DNA of 64,000 nt from Costus lasius (GCA_027563935.2 CM050448.1:120268493-120332492), one strand, 5' to 3'; shown: positions 36,061 through 48,753, numbered from the stretch's first letter. A program made the numbers and translations. Notes: generated by a model not told the origin, from the sequence alone.

Positions 36061-39000
36061 ATGGCTCCGCAGCAAACCCTCCTCACGTCCGATTTGGCCG
36101 GCTCCGCCCTCGATCCTGGCGTGCCCTGGCGGGAAAGCTCCGGTGGCGGTTGGGCGACGGCAGTTGCCTTGCTCCTCCTCCTGATCTGGCAGATGCTCCG
36201 GCTCTTCGCATCTCACCGCCGCCAGACGGCCTCCGGATCTCCCGTGCCACCTCCTGCCTCGACCGCGACGGAGAGTTCGGAAGGAGGCGCTGTGTCTGGG
36301 TTTGCCGTCGACCCATTAATTCCTCTATTGGAATTCTTATGATTAAAAATCAAGCTTATCATTTGGAGTGATAATTTCTTTTCTGCAGAGTATCCGAGCT
36401 CATATCAGATGCCGAGCTCAGAGAATTGATTGTTAGTTTGGAGGGGAAGCTCGAAACTGATGATAAATGGGAGCATGTGATTGAGAAAAGTAGTGATCTT
36501 GTTTCCTACACTGCGAAGTGCTGCAGGCCAAAAGTATTCTCCTTTAACTGATTTGTGCATAAGGATTGTTGTGTAGGTAAACTTTGAGTTTATAAAATGG
36601 CTTTTTAATTACTTATCCGATGGTCTCAACTCACAAAGTTGGGTCAATTGATTGTTCTTATATTACTTAGTTAGAGCTTCTGTAGTTCTTATGCTGACAT
36701 GGAAAGTTAATTCTTATAATTGCCTCCTTAATCTAACTTCAAGAACTGAGTTTTACAATACTGGCCTCCTTAATCTAACTTCATCTTCTTTTGAAGGTGT
36801 AATGGTTTGTTTGGGAACGCCTACCTAAAGCATGAATGAGATTTTTTTTATTTTCTTAATGTATATTATATAAGCTGCCCTTAAAATCTGGGCAGAGTTT
36901 CAATCAATTTAATCCCAACGGATGATTTGTTTTACATACTAGAATTTTTTTTGTTAAAAAAAATCATAATCAGATTATATCTTTGCTTTAATATTTTTGT
37001 ACTTTTTAACTTTTTGTGTTGTAGTTACAGTTCCGTGATATGGCAGAAGGGATAAAGAAGAAGAGTGATTGTTTATAACTTCTTTCCTCTCAATCCAATC
37101 CTCTAGTGCAAACGAACTCTTTTTGATTAAATTATTATTAGAGTTCACTCTAACATTATCCATTGTTTTAGAATTTTTTGTGTTAAGTGTCTTGTCGTTC
37201 CTTGACATGCGGTTGGCCTACATACACAGTCTCCCCTTATTGTGAGATTAGAGAAAGGATTAAATGTCTCTACAAGGATGACGTTTTTCCTTCACACTCT
37301 TATCTCTTAGGCGAAGGGTTGGTCTTATAATTTTCTTCTTTAACTACCTGCTCAAACTTGTGAAGTTGTACAAAAAATTCTTGGGCAAGCCAATCTTGCA
37401 CTAAACAATTCATGAGAAAATTACTTCAAATCTCTTTCATGTGACTTATTTATTCATTTTTTTTTTCACAGGATGAGCCGCTGAAATATCTTAGCATTAC
37501 AACATTCGAAAAATGTTCCGGAGACCTGCTAAGAGATTTCTACATGGACAGTGAATACAGAAAAATATGGGACAAGGTGTTGATCCAGTATGATCAGCTG
37601 CTGGTTGATGAAAATGGTGGGATAGAGATTGGGCGTCTTATAAAGAAGTTTCCTCTCATGACTCCAAGAGAATATGTATTAGCATGGCGTTTGTGGGAAG
37701 GAAAGGACAAAACCTTTTATTGTCTCACTAAGGTATGGTAAAAAAGAAAATTCTAACCACCAAAACCAAAAAGATGTATGTATATGCTTATTATAATAAG
37801 CACGGCTTGCATGAAGCTCCATTCTTGTCTTATTATATCTTTTAATTGTTATAGCGAATTGGTGTCTGTATTTTAACAGCTTACTATCATTCATTCATAT
37901 TGTGATTGCTACATTTAGTGCCTGCACTATTTTTTTTCTTTAAAAACATAACAGGTTGAGTAGACTGAATAGGTTAGGTTTCTTTTAATTTGTTAAGGGT
38001 GGTGAAAGAAAACAAAATAGTATAAGTGATACTTGAAATAATGAGATGAAGGAAAGCTTTTTATATTGCAAGTTTATCATCATATTTTGATAAATAAATT
38101 CAGTCACAGCATTGGTATACCATTTTTTTAGCAGAATGGGTTTTTTGATTGTCGGTTAGTATCGTAAAAATATTGTGGTAGAATAGAGATTTAACAATAT
38201 ATGAAAGAAAAGAAAAGGAGGGCTACCTCAAACACTTTTTTGCAGTTACAATATTCAGAATCTAGTATAGCAAGTCCCCACTTGATACCACTCAAGTAGA
38301 CAGTTCCATACTTCACAATGGGCTTAATGTGTAATGGTTTATGGGATTATGCTGGCAACTTTAATCACTTAAAAATGACCCATAGGATTGTGTATGCTAT
38401 TATCTCAATCTTAGTTGAGAGATTATGACTCAATATTCCCAACATTGGATGTAGGAGAATGATTTGATTGATTTTTAAGGCTTAATAACGAGTTTAATGT
38501 CATATTTGAGTCTAAACATTATATTGATTACATTGTTTTTCGTCAATCAAGTTGATTTGCCTATTTCACTGGGCCTGGTCATAACAAGGTAGTTTTAAAA
38601 GTCAAAAAGATAACCGTCAAGACCAATATGACCACAATATGAGATCATTAATCACATTATTTGAAGATTGCAATTACTCATTGGCCAGATTAGCCCCAAT
38701 CAAACATATGATGCAATATGATTGACCTAATCCAGCTTGACAGGCTATTTCTCATCTTTATTATGTTGTTTAAATATTTATCTCTTCCAGTTGCTTATAA
38801 TTTGCCCCATCGTTTGTTTTCTCTAACATTTGTCTAGCATGAACTTTGTAGGATTGTGAGCATCCTCTGGCTTGTCGGCAGAATAAATATGTACGTGTTA
38901 GTTTCTACAAATCTGGTTGGCGTCTAAGAAAAGGCAAGCAAGTTTATTTCAAATTTTTGTCATTGGTTTAACATTTCAGAGAACAGTTATTTAGTTTTGA

Positions 39001-40755
39001 GCAAACTTAAAATTAGCTCTGAGTGCAGCGCTATACAAACTATTGAATTTATTAGTTTGAAAACTAAAAATTTATTAGTATGGGATAATATTTGGTATCA
39101 AAAGTGCCAAAACAGTGATCTATTAATTCTCACCTTGTCTTGGTTTTCTATTGCTTGCATTCAGCTTAATGATCTGCTGAAGTCTTCTTTTCACAGTTGA
39201 CAAAGAAAAAACATTCAGATTGAGTTTGACTATAGATATAGAGAATGCAGTCTTGTATCAACATAACACTGGCTAATTGTTGTCACGATATCATTTGTGT
39301 TGTCTTTTATCCTATCTCATTCTATGTAGTGCTGCTGTTGGTTAAAACTTTCTGTTGCAGTTCCTGGCAGGGATGCATGTGAGATAACAATAGTGCATCA
39401 AGAAGATGCTGGGCTTAATAATGAGATTGCAAAAGTAGCATTTGCTAAGGGGATATGGAGCTATGTCTGTAAAATGAATAGTGCTCTGCGTGAATATTCA
39501 TCCCAACCCAGTCGCTCAAAATTGGTCCCTTCTCTTCTTAGACTTACAAAAAAGGTTAGTATTACTATTGAACCCAAGAAAAGGCTAGCATTTATTTTGC
39601 AACTTCATGCTATCTATATTCCTAATTTCCTATGATATCAAGGGGAAAAGAAATAGGAATTAAGTGCTAACCATTTACCCGTTTTGCACCAAAAAAGGAA
39701 GTTCTGGCCTTCAAATTTCCATTCAGCATTAACAAATTGATAGCTATAATATTGATCTAACCAAGCCAGTTTGATGTGCTGCTTTTACCTTGTTCTCTAT
39801 GCTTTATTCAACAACTTAGAGAACAATTTCAATTATCTATGCATATTTCTTAATGAATCATTTGAAATTGATTGGTTATGAATCATCAAATATTTCCCTG
39901 GTATCCATTTTGTGAAAGGCCTTTTCTAGTAATCTCTGTAGCATGCAAAAATGAATCAGATAACTTCCTGGATAACCATTAAGATTATTGTTTGATATTG
40001 CTACTTTCTTCTAAATGCCTTCAGAATCATGAGCACAGTTGTCTGAGCGGCAAATTTTGTTGAGTGCATGCGGTTCCTTTTGTTTCCATGCAAAATGAGA
40101 CCCATCATATGAGATGAACTTCTAACCTAGGAGGTTTCTAACATTGAAGGGGTTCATATCTCGTAATCTTTTGGGTTTTCTTTTAAGAACTTGAGGTTAT
40201 ATGACCACTAATTTAAAAGATATAACTATTTGACATGATTTATCCTGGAAGGTTCGTGGTTCGTGCCTTGCAAGGTTAATGCATTGTGCAGCTATCTGGC
40301 ATCATCAAGAACCATCTTATGCTATAATCTAAGTCAAATATTCGTTTGCTGGCCAACCATAACCATGCTGCATTATGTATATACAAACAATATATTCGTG
40401 GAAGAACTTAGCTCTTTAACTGAAACACATACTTTTGTCTCAGGTGCCGCCAGAAGTTGAAGTTAATTCTGAGACAAGTATCGAGGAAGTTACTGAGAGA
40501 TCAGCTGTTGACTATAGCAGACACAGTTTGGTGGATACATCGGAAAGGAAATCGCTGGTACTTTCAAAGAAGTGGATAGCAAACGGGCTTTTGCTTGTTG
40601 GCGGCATCGTTTGCCTTTCGCGTGGCCGTTCTATCGGCACGCAGTTGGCAGTGGCATGCATTTTGAAAAAGCTTATGAAGCATAGAACAGATTCAAATGG
40701 CGTCGAGTCTACCAAACCTACACCAAAGAGACGGCACACCCAAAATATCGTTTGA
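36061..40755 (+). CDS. START-domain (StAR-related lipid transfer) membrane protein
   Basis: Lipid/sterol-binding START domain protein of the plant PC-TP-like group, like Arabidopsis proteins annotated as polyketide cyclase/lipid transport superfamily. Six exons: 36061-36299, 36389-36533, 37472-37732, 38852-38933, 39361-39554, 40444-40755. They join in frame to 410 aa. Residues about 31-49 (WATAVALLLLLIWQMLRLF) form an N-terminal membrane anchor. The START domain spans about 80-300 (LKYLSITTFEKCSGDLLRDF, MTPREYVLAWRLW, KYVRVSFYKSGWRLRK). A C-terminal hydrophobic segment at about 351-385 (WIANGLLLVGGIVCLS) may be a second anchor. Intron 4 has a GC donor. The ATG is the first in a GC-rich exon, and the hydrophobic anchor follows it directly. 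Known relatives probably bind phospholipid at membranes; the ligand here is unknown. Confidence 0.9.
36534..37471. other. START gene intron 2, possible transposon remnant
   Basis: An AT-rich intron. TGGTTTGTTTGGGAACGCC at about 36,804 and a block with AATCCAATCCTCTAGTGCAAACGAAC near 37,092 look like parts of a DNA transposon, but I could not pair the ends. No coding sequence is seen. Confidence 0.35.
38934..39360 (+). other. GC-AG intron in the START gene
   Basis: The exon ends CGTCTAAGAAAAG and the intron begins GCAAGCAAG rather than GT. The next exon opens after tctgttgcag. Joining here restores a valine and the conserved order GWRLRK-VPGRDACEI. No nearby GT donor keeps the frame, so this is a GC-AG intron of the U2 type, a known minority class. 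Confidence 0.8.
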
Positions 40756-41397
40756 TTTTCATCGCTCCACCTATGCCCTATGGTCTGCTCTGGCTTCAGC
40801 ATCGACAGTTGCTCCAAAGCTAACTGCTCCATGCTTCTAAGATTAACATCAACCCTTTTCATATAATATCTCCATAGTGCCATCTCATATCTTGCGCGTG
40901 AATTTACAGAGCAAGACATTGAGATTTTTTTTTCCAGGTCCTACAGTCAATGTACATGGCAGTTGATTGGTGCCGCTATGTTGATTACTTTGGGATTGTT
41001 GAGCATCATATAAGCTTTAGAATAATGTAAACTTGTTTGTATTATCAACCCATTATGAAAGGTCGAAATGATGTATTTTCCTGTTAATCATTGTTGAGAT
41101 GATCGATAGGGCTTGTCATCTTCTGTTACTGACCTTTGTTTCTTTTGCTTAGCATGGCTTTTCTTTTTTACGAGGCGCATACACTATATGTTATATACAT
41201 TATATACACTACACACTATAATATATACAATAAAAACTATACATCTTTGCATGCCTTTTCTTTTTAAGAAAAAGGGGATAGAGCCTTCTTATTTATTATG
41301 AATAATATATAACTAGGCACAAAAAGTAATTTGATTTGCATATTAGTTTTATTTTTCAAGTACAAATAGTGGTGGGTGTGCTTGAAAAGCGAGTGAC
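40756..41397. other. START gene 3' region and spacer
   Basis: Likely 3' untranslated sequence to about 41,080, followed by AT-rich spacer with a TATACATTATATACACTA tract at 41,190-41,240. No gene is seen. Confidence 0.45.
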
Positions 41398-41400
41398 TAA

Positions 41401-41808
41401 GGCCATATTTGGCCTAGCTTTTGGGCCTATTTATGGCTTTACGATCAACAAAAATCAAGAAGTTAAAGCGTTTGGTCATTCAGCTTCTTTATTCCAATCT
41501 ATAAATTAGCTGCTTCTCTAAGAAGCAAAGGTGTAGCTGTTGCTCTGGCTCCCCATTTGTTTATGCTCAATAACCCTTATATTTAATAATAATTTTTTAA
41601 TAGTATAACTCATAATATTTTTAATAAATATTTTAATTATAATTAACTATAAATTTAATCATATAATTTTTATTTTAGTAATTTGTTAATAAAAAATTAT
41701 TTATTATAAATAAAATAATCTAACCATAAACTGTGCATTCAAACATCCTTCAGCCAGCATCTTTTCAACAAGCAAAAACTAGAAACAAAAACTAAGCCAA
41801 ACGGAACC
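41401..41808. mobile_element. MITE with TAA target duplication
   Basis: A 408-bp AT-rich element. The left end reads GGCCATATTTGGCCTAGC and the right end, inverted, GGTTCCGTTTGGCTTAG. It is flanked by TAA at 41,398-41,400 and 41,809-41,811. Three-base TAA/TTA duplications and TTTGGC-type ends suit a PIF/Harbinger (Tourist-like) MITE. Confidence 0.6.
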
Positions 41809-41961
41809 TAATTGTAGAAAATAATTATAAGTCAATTGGTTGTGACTGATGAAGCAATGTATAAGAACAAGCTCACAACACACTAAGCAATAAAAGAAGA
41901 CAATAGGGCATCATGCTTATTTTATATTGTTGAAAAAAGTATAAATTTCTTTTGAGATTTA

Positions 41962-44031
41962 CACTATGTTTACTAGCACGGATGGAAAATAGAAGGGGAA
42001 GGATAGTTAGATGGAAAGGATATAAGGATGGATGGAAAAGAAATAAAAGTTTCCCTTATTGTGTTTATCGGGAAGGATGGAAAGTTTGAAAGAAGGAATA
42101 CATTTGATATGTTCACTCTCCTTTTATAATTTTATACCCATATTTAAAAATATAATTAAATACTAGTAAAATAATTAACTTAAAATTATTAAAATTATAA
42201 TTGATTTTTTAAAATATAATGAAATATTAATTAACCATTAAATATAATTATATATTAATTCCAATTTGTACAACAACAACAAGAGCATCACTAATTAATT
42301 TAGCAAACCGTTGGAAATATAATTGTTAACATAATAATAACACATCTAATATCACAATAAAAACAACTAACACCTATAATAAAACAACAAACATCACTAG
42401 CATCACTAATCAATTCTAACAGAATAATAACACATCTAACACCACAATAACACAACTAACATTACAACTAACACATTGTTAACACAACTAACATATCATT
42501 CCATGTTTACAAAAAGTTTTCACTTCATAAACTACAAATAGAACTATCCAAACATATCAAGTAGAAGTATCCAAACAACAACAACTATCAAAATGACAAT
42601 CAACAACAACTACCCAAAAATATCAAGTAGAACTATCCAAAATAAGTGGTCTTACATCAACCACTACAACTAAACAAAATGTTGGATCAAACTACAGCAA
42701 AAGAGATATCAAACCCTTCATGGCTCAACATCCATCAATGCATTAAGGACTTCCAATCTTAATTCTTCGAGAGCCATGAAAAATAATTTAGCTTTTTCTT
42801 TGTTGCTTCCAAGAACCACATAAGCAGTAGCCAATCTATGACGTGGCACTCCACATTTCTTCAGCTCCTCCAATATATTCAGATTTGCATTGTCATTTAT
42901 CTCAGTATCACCCCTTAGAAATGAATCCATAGATTGGTTTGAATGTTTCATACAATTCACTATGTCATCCAACTTGTTTGTGCTCTTCTCAAACATTGAC
43001 ATTGCAGCTTCCTCAAACTTTGGCTGCTTCCTCTTACTACCACTTTTGATGCTTGTTCCCTCATCAAAGGCTACTCTATCAGGATGGGGGCTCGGATGGT
43101 TTACTGCATTACTTTCATCCATGTCCTCTTGCGATGTCTCTTGCTGGGCCATAGGTTCAACATCATCTTTGTCTTTAGATACATAGAAAAGTATAGCAAC
43201 TAAGCAGCATGCGAATCAGGAAAACAGCAAAAATCATACTAATTAAGAGTAAACATTGAATTGCTCAATGGAGTTATTACTTCATAAGCAAAAGGTGCAT
43301 ACTTCAATTTGTAGTCAGCCACTTGGTTGGCTTGCCTCCAATGATTTAGGAGAGGGTGAAGGCTAGGATTACTCGATAAGCACGGCAGTCCACTCCTCGC
43401 AGTACAGTGGAAGTGCTGATCTAGCTCATAAATACATCCAAGTAACATGTACCAAATTAAATTCCATCTGATAAGGATGGAAAAGAAACATAATGCACAT
43501 GAAGAAGAAGAGGGATGAGATAAGGATGGAAAATACCTTGCTTGTATATCGTTGGCGGCGAGATGGTGCTGCGGCGAGCGGTTCAGGTGTTCTGCAACAA
43601 CGAACAAGCAGACTCGGCGAGATGGGGTGCTGGCGGCGAGCTGGTGCTGGCGGCGAGATGGGTGCTGGCGACGAGATGGGTGCTGGCGGCGAGCGGGTGG
43701 CGAGCGGGCCGAACGGGCGACCGGACGAAGAGGCGTGAGCGGCGACGATCTGTTGCTGGCGGCGATCGAAATAGTGCTGGCGGCGAGCGGACGAAGAGGC
43801 GTGAGCGGCGAGCGGACGAAGCATGGTTTTAGGGTTTGACATGCGTTCGAGTGGCGTGAGAATAAGCAAAAAATGTGAATCCGCCCGATTTGGGCGGATC
43901 ACTAATCAGCGGAAACGTTGGGTAAAATCCATCGTGTAATCCATCCTCTCAAATCCGTCCGTCTTGGTATACAGCGGATTTACAATGTTTCTATCCTTTT
44001 CCCTCCTATATCCGTCCCGGTAAACAGAGCG
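41962..44031. mobile_element. PIF/Harbinger-type element, 2.07 kb, with ORF1 only
   Basis: Termini CACTATGTTTACTAGC and CCGGTAAACAGAGCG are inverted repeats (TGTTTAC core). TTA flanks both sides (41,959-41,961 and 44,032-44,034). The interior has a minus-strand Myb/SANT-like ORF1 gene at 42,718-43,152 but no recognisable DDE transposase, so it is internally deleted. A GC-rich, GGCGAGC-repeat block lies at 43,550-43,830, near one end. Ends resemble the MITE at 29,126 and the element at 55,550. Confidence 0.8.
42718..43152 (-). CDS. PIF/Harbinger ORF1-like (Myb/SANT-like) C-terminal protein
   Basis: A 144-aa open frame inside the 2.07-kb transposon. Features: acidic/Ser-rich start, a basic patch SGSKRKQPKFEEA, and a helical C-terminus (ILEELKKCGVPRHRLATAYV ... 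KLFFMALEELRLEVL). This pattern is common at the C-terminal end of PIF/Harbinger ORF1 and related Myb/SANT-like DNA-binding proteins, which assist the transposase in the nucleus. The N-terminal SANT domain (with its Trp residues) is missing or in an upstream exon toward 43,600 that I cannot define. Its first ATG may be internal to a longer original gene. Confidence 0.6.
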   Translation of the reverse strand: MAQQETSQEDMDESNAVNHPSPHPDRVAFDEGTSIKSGSKRKQPKFEEAAMSMFEKSTNKLDDIVNCMKHSNQSMDSFLRGDTEINDNANLNILEELKKCGVPRHRLATAYVVLGSNKEKAKLFFMALEELRLEVLNALMDVEP

Positions 44032-44101
44032 TTAATATTTTAGTGTATAAGTATATGATATCTTTTTAAAATATTTTTTCATACGCAAACCACACATGAC
44101 C

Positions 44102-44252
44102 ACCTCAACACTAGATATGTTGAAGCCTCAAAAGTAGTCCAAATGGCCCTGTTTACTATAACGGAAAAAAAATAAAATACATTAAATCTAGTAGCAATTC
44201 AACACTAGATACGTTAAAGCCTTAAAGTGGATCAAATGAGGGCCTGTTTATT
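44102..44252. repeat. pair of diverged direct repeats (about 55 bp each)
   Basis: Positions 44,102-44,157 and 44,197-44,252 are alike: CAACACTAGATATGTTGAAGCCT versus CAACACTAGATACGTTAAAGCCT, then GTCCAAATGGCCCTGTTTACT versus ATCAAATGAGGGCCTGTTTATT. They end at the transposon-like CCTGTTTA motif. Confidence 0.7.
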
Positions 44253-44365
44253 TGGATGGAATCTAGTAGCAAAGTGATTAAATCTAGTAGCAAAGTGGGT
44301 CAATTGTTTTAGTTTCAATGTGTTTTTCTGTTTTTTTCCGCTCTGGATTCCATCCAAATAAATAG
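44245..44365. mobile_element. small fold-back element
   Basis: TGTTTATTTGGATGGAATCTAG at the left is matched in inverted form by CTCTGGATTCCATCCAAATAAA at the right. This gives a 121-bp hairpin with an inner repeat of ATCTAGTAGCAAAGTG. End motifs (TGTTTAttTGGATGGA) tie it to the TGTTTACTxGG Harbinger-like family seen elsewhere in this window. Confidence 0.6.
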
Positions 44366-45363
44366 AAGCAAAGTTCCAAGTTTGAGTATTTATTTAGACA
44401 CTTGCATACTTAAGCCGTTACATCAAAACCAAAGCCATAGTCATATTTGAATGAACGAATGTGAGCAAACAAATGAACAAATGTGAATCAGCGAACGAAA
44501 ATCAATGAGTTGGAATTTCTATCTAACAAAATCACAAGTTGCATAGCCTTATGTTCATCAAGGCGTGTAAACTTAGGTTACAATTTTTAAGTTTTAAAAT
44601 ATTAAACTAAAATTAAACTGTGAAGATTTTATGCTATTATTATTTAATCATTTGGGTTCATCAAATTTGACTTTTTAATTTCCATATATTATAATCTTTT
44701 CGCTTAAGCGTCCATTTCCTCCCTTCCTAAGACTGTCAAAAGGATCTATTTACATATGGTTTATATTAAAGTTATAAGCTTGTTTATAATTTTTATGATT
44801 AAACTAATTAAATAATATATAAATCACGACAAGTTATTTTTTTCTAAACCTTTTGTGAATTATTATTTAAGTCATTAAATTAAAATAGAAAATTCTCTTT
44901 TATTTTTTACTTACTTTGATTGAATTTTATATATATATATATATATATATATGATCAAATGGATAGCTGTGGTTTGAATATGTTATTTATGCGTCTTTTT
45001 CTATAATTTTCACTGTGCGACCGCAACCCAACCTACGTGGCATCTTCCCGAAAGGTGCGGTTTATTACCGGCTATTGCCGGTTTGGCCACCGACTCTTTC
45101 TCGGAGCCAGACACGCATCTCCCGCCTCGCGCCTCCGCTTACCTATCGCCCTTGTGGTTTCTCGCTCCTCGGACAACCTCTTGTTTTCCCCCGGCGATTG
45201 GGAGAGCCCGAATCCCCTCGGGACTTCATCGACATTTCCTTTTCCGCGGAGGCTCCGAGGTCTGCAGAAGATTAAGCAGCGGCGGGTGGTATGGGCGGAC
45301 GGCGTTGAGGCGCTCTCTATCTCTCTCCGCCCCCAGGGGAAGGAGAGGGAGGCGGGTGAATCC
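44366..45363. other. spacer and GC-rich leader of the kinase gene
   Basis: The AT-rich spacer ends in a (TA)n tract at about 44,928-44,952. From about 45,015 the composition changes sharply to GC-rich sequence, interpreted as proximal promoter and 5' untranslated region of the kinase gene. Open frames across it on both strands reflect base composition and have no recognisable product. Confidence 0.5.
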
Positions 45364-48300
45364 ATGGGGAACTGCCTTCGTTCGAAGCTGGAGCAACGTG
45401 CCTCCTATAATTGCGCGGTGGATTCAGGTGATTTCTCCCGTTTGATTTCGTCATTCGCACAAAAAAAGGTGACAACTTTAGGTTATTGTTCGACAAAATT
45501 AAGTTTCTTCTGCAACATGAGCCTGAAAATGACGTCCTACATCGGAGGCTTTGTGTGGATTCCGGAGATAGTAACGTTTGCCTTTCTTGGTGAGAATTAA
45601 ATGCAAGGTGCCAATTGTTGAGATGGTAGGCTTATAGCTTAGCGTGTTACCCTCGTTAGGACAAGTATTAACCTAACCCATGTCAGAGCAGTTCGTCTGT
45701 TTTCAGGGTCGAACCTAAGAGCATATTAAAATTGGTTCAAAATTGATCTCCGCGTATACATACACGTATCTCTAAAGTTGCCTGCATCAGATATTACTTG
45801 TATGTGATGCTTTTCAGCAACAAAGTTCTAAAGAAACATCATGGTCTAGTGAAGAATGCATTTAGAATTTTAATGAACCAACGTTTGTTTGTGATAAGTT
45901 GGGTTATCAGGAACATTCAAAAACAAATGCCTCTTTGATTATCATAAACGGTGCAGATAAGTAATTGTTGGGTTTTTTATGTTTGAGAACTAATTAATCC
46001 GAATATACAAAATGTAATTCTAACTAATTTAAAAGGTAAATCTTTAGAAATGGAACCAGAGATGTGTAGTTATGACCTCAAGCGAAAATCCAACCTCTCA
46101 TGCCTGTTAAACCAAGTTGAACACCAAATATATAATAAGTTTTCTCATGTGAGCATTGATTAGGAACTCTTTCGGCACTTGTGAGTAATATATCAAGATG
46201 AAGAAATTTTTTGAAAATGTGGAAAAGAGAGAAATTTTGTATAACAAAAACCAAGTAAGCGTAGTGGTTTAAATAGAGTGCATGCACCCTTCTCTACACC
46301 CACTTTAATAATCCAAATGAGTACAAGTCGTCATTTTTTTTAAAAAAAATGATTTTCAAAATACAAAAATAATAGTTTTAAAATTGTATGCATGCCCACA
46401 CCCTTAACATGTGGCTTATGGCTCAAATCTAGACTTATCCAAGTGAGAGCTCAACTTGGCTTAGTTCTGTTTCTGCATGCATATACTTGAGTGGTTTGAT
46501 TTAGATTCAATCAATATAATTAAGTTAATATACCTATAAGGTCCCAATATGCTCTTCATCCACCACTTCATATATATGGTATCCTATAACATAGTTCCCC
46601 TCATGTTGAATTAAAATGTAGAAAAAATTTTATGCTTAACGATACCCCATAAAATTTAAAACTTCTTGAATATCATAAATTCAGCAAAAGAAATAAAAAT
46701 GTTGTCCAATGCATATGTTATGTGATTAATAGGGTGCTTTAGACACTTAACGTATACTTAATGAAATAAGATTTCACATAAGGAAACAAAGTGAACCAAG
46801 TTTGAAACTACATTCTTTTGACCCAAACTTTAATAAACTCACACATAATACATAATTTTGCAATCACGGGTTATGCATTTTTTGCAACACGTAGATTATT
46901 CATGAGAATTGTTAGTTTTTAATTGATTACATACAAATGCTCTTTTATAGAAAAACCTCTCCTAGGGATGAGTCTACTAGTTTATCTCATGGACTCCACT
47001 ACTTCCAGTTATTTCTCATCTATACAGGGGAAGCACATATTCGCAGTAATGAGATATAGTGTTTTAACTCTATCACACATGTTTATATAATAATGTGTTT
47101 ATAATTTTTAATTCAAAAATATCTTTTAGCGAGTTAGTTTACTTAGTATTACTATAATGAACCTCCTTCAAAGAATCTTCTTTTACAAAGCATGGGGCCA
47201 AATCCTTCCAAATTCTTTTAGGAAGATCTTTCTTGTTTTGGTTAACTAAGATCTTACCCTCGGTGACTTTTAAAAGGCATTTCCATTAGGAACATAGTCT
47301 CATTGGCCCTCAATAAGACACTTGTTATAGATGTATGATTCTCTACCAAATGTCATAATCATTTGATGATAAAGAACTCACATACTTTGGGGGCATTATC
47401 ATAGTTAAAATTTCACATACATGTTCAATTATATGTTTTGCATCACATGTGAAAATATAAATTTTATGATGATAGCATTTCATGGTGATTTCAAAAATAA
47501 AAATTTTATATCATATCTATTTACATGCCCATATTTTAATAATTTAGATGAGTATTCTTATGAAATCAAATATTCTATAGTTTTACTGGACTACACAGCT
47601 TAAATAATTAGATGAGTATTCTTATGTATCCATCATTTTTTAATTGATAGATATAATGTACTTGTGTTATATTAACCTTGGACAATTTCATAAATGTAGA
47701 AAGATTTTTTTTTTTTGCATGCAATGGTTCATTATATAAAAGAAGTAAAGTTGCATATATCTATTGTTGCAAGCAATAATCATTCATCATATTGTATATG
47801 ATCCAAGCATGAAAGTTTTAATTTGCAATGTGGTTTTGACCATGTTTTAGTTAAATTTCACGTTACTTCTACATTTTCAAGTGCCTTCAAGAAAGATTTG
47901 CAAATGCTTCGGCATGGTATTTAGCGTACACTATTTTTCTCTAAAGTGGTTTGGGTTCTAAAGCACTTTGGAAATACAATCCTATACTCACCCTTATGGA
48001 TCCCAAATGTAAGATGGAAGGGGAGGAAATGAAGACCTAATTACTTATAGTTGTTAGCATGCTAAAGTATTTTGCAACAATGGCCAATTCTTCTTTCGAG
48101 TAGATGCAACTGCACATGATATCTATTGAGTTTTGCCTCTTACTCAAATTGGTAATCCTTCTTTAGCTTCATCTCCTGCCCAACAACATAAAGGTGAAAG
48201 AAATGTTGTCGTTGTTCCTGTGAGAATCCAAGACGTGGAAGACTTCCGTCACATGTCTGGATATGGCAATGTCCAAATATTTACATATGCTGAGCTGAGG

Positions 48301-48707
48301 CTTGCTACAAAGAACTTCCGTCAAGATCTCGTACTTGGTGGGGGTGGGTTTGGCCTTGTCTACAAAGGTACAATAGATGGTACGATAAAGTCAGGTTTTG
48401 AGCGCACTGTAGTTGCTGTTAAATTGCTTAATCCAGAAGGGCTCCAAGGAGACAAGGAATGGCTGGTAATAATCGATCCATTTAATTCTCCTGAGTAGCA
48501 TGTTACTATCATTCTAAAATTATGACATTTTCCCATGGATTTTTTTCTCTTTTGCCTATCAATCAATCGCTTATAGAATGCAACGTGCATATGGCATTGC
48601 TTCCGCACGTAGAAAGTAGAAATCAAGGATCACAGTGTTAAACTAGGAATTTCAGTTATTCATATTCTGATTTTTTTTGTTTACAAGGGTTTGAATTTAA
48701 GGTTTTA

Positions 48708-48753
<46 letters not shown>

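Noticed and set aside
41190..41260. TATATACATTATATACACTA tract as a promoter
   Set aside because: Simple AT repeat in a spacer with no plus-strand gene start after it.
45015..45600. Frames of 86-187 codons over the kinase leader
   Set aside because: GC-rich leader and first intron read through; the MGNC start at 45,364 with the downstream spliced kinase explains the locus.
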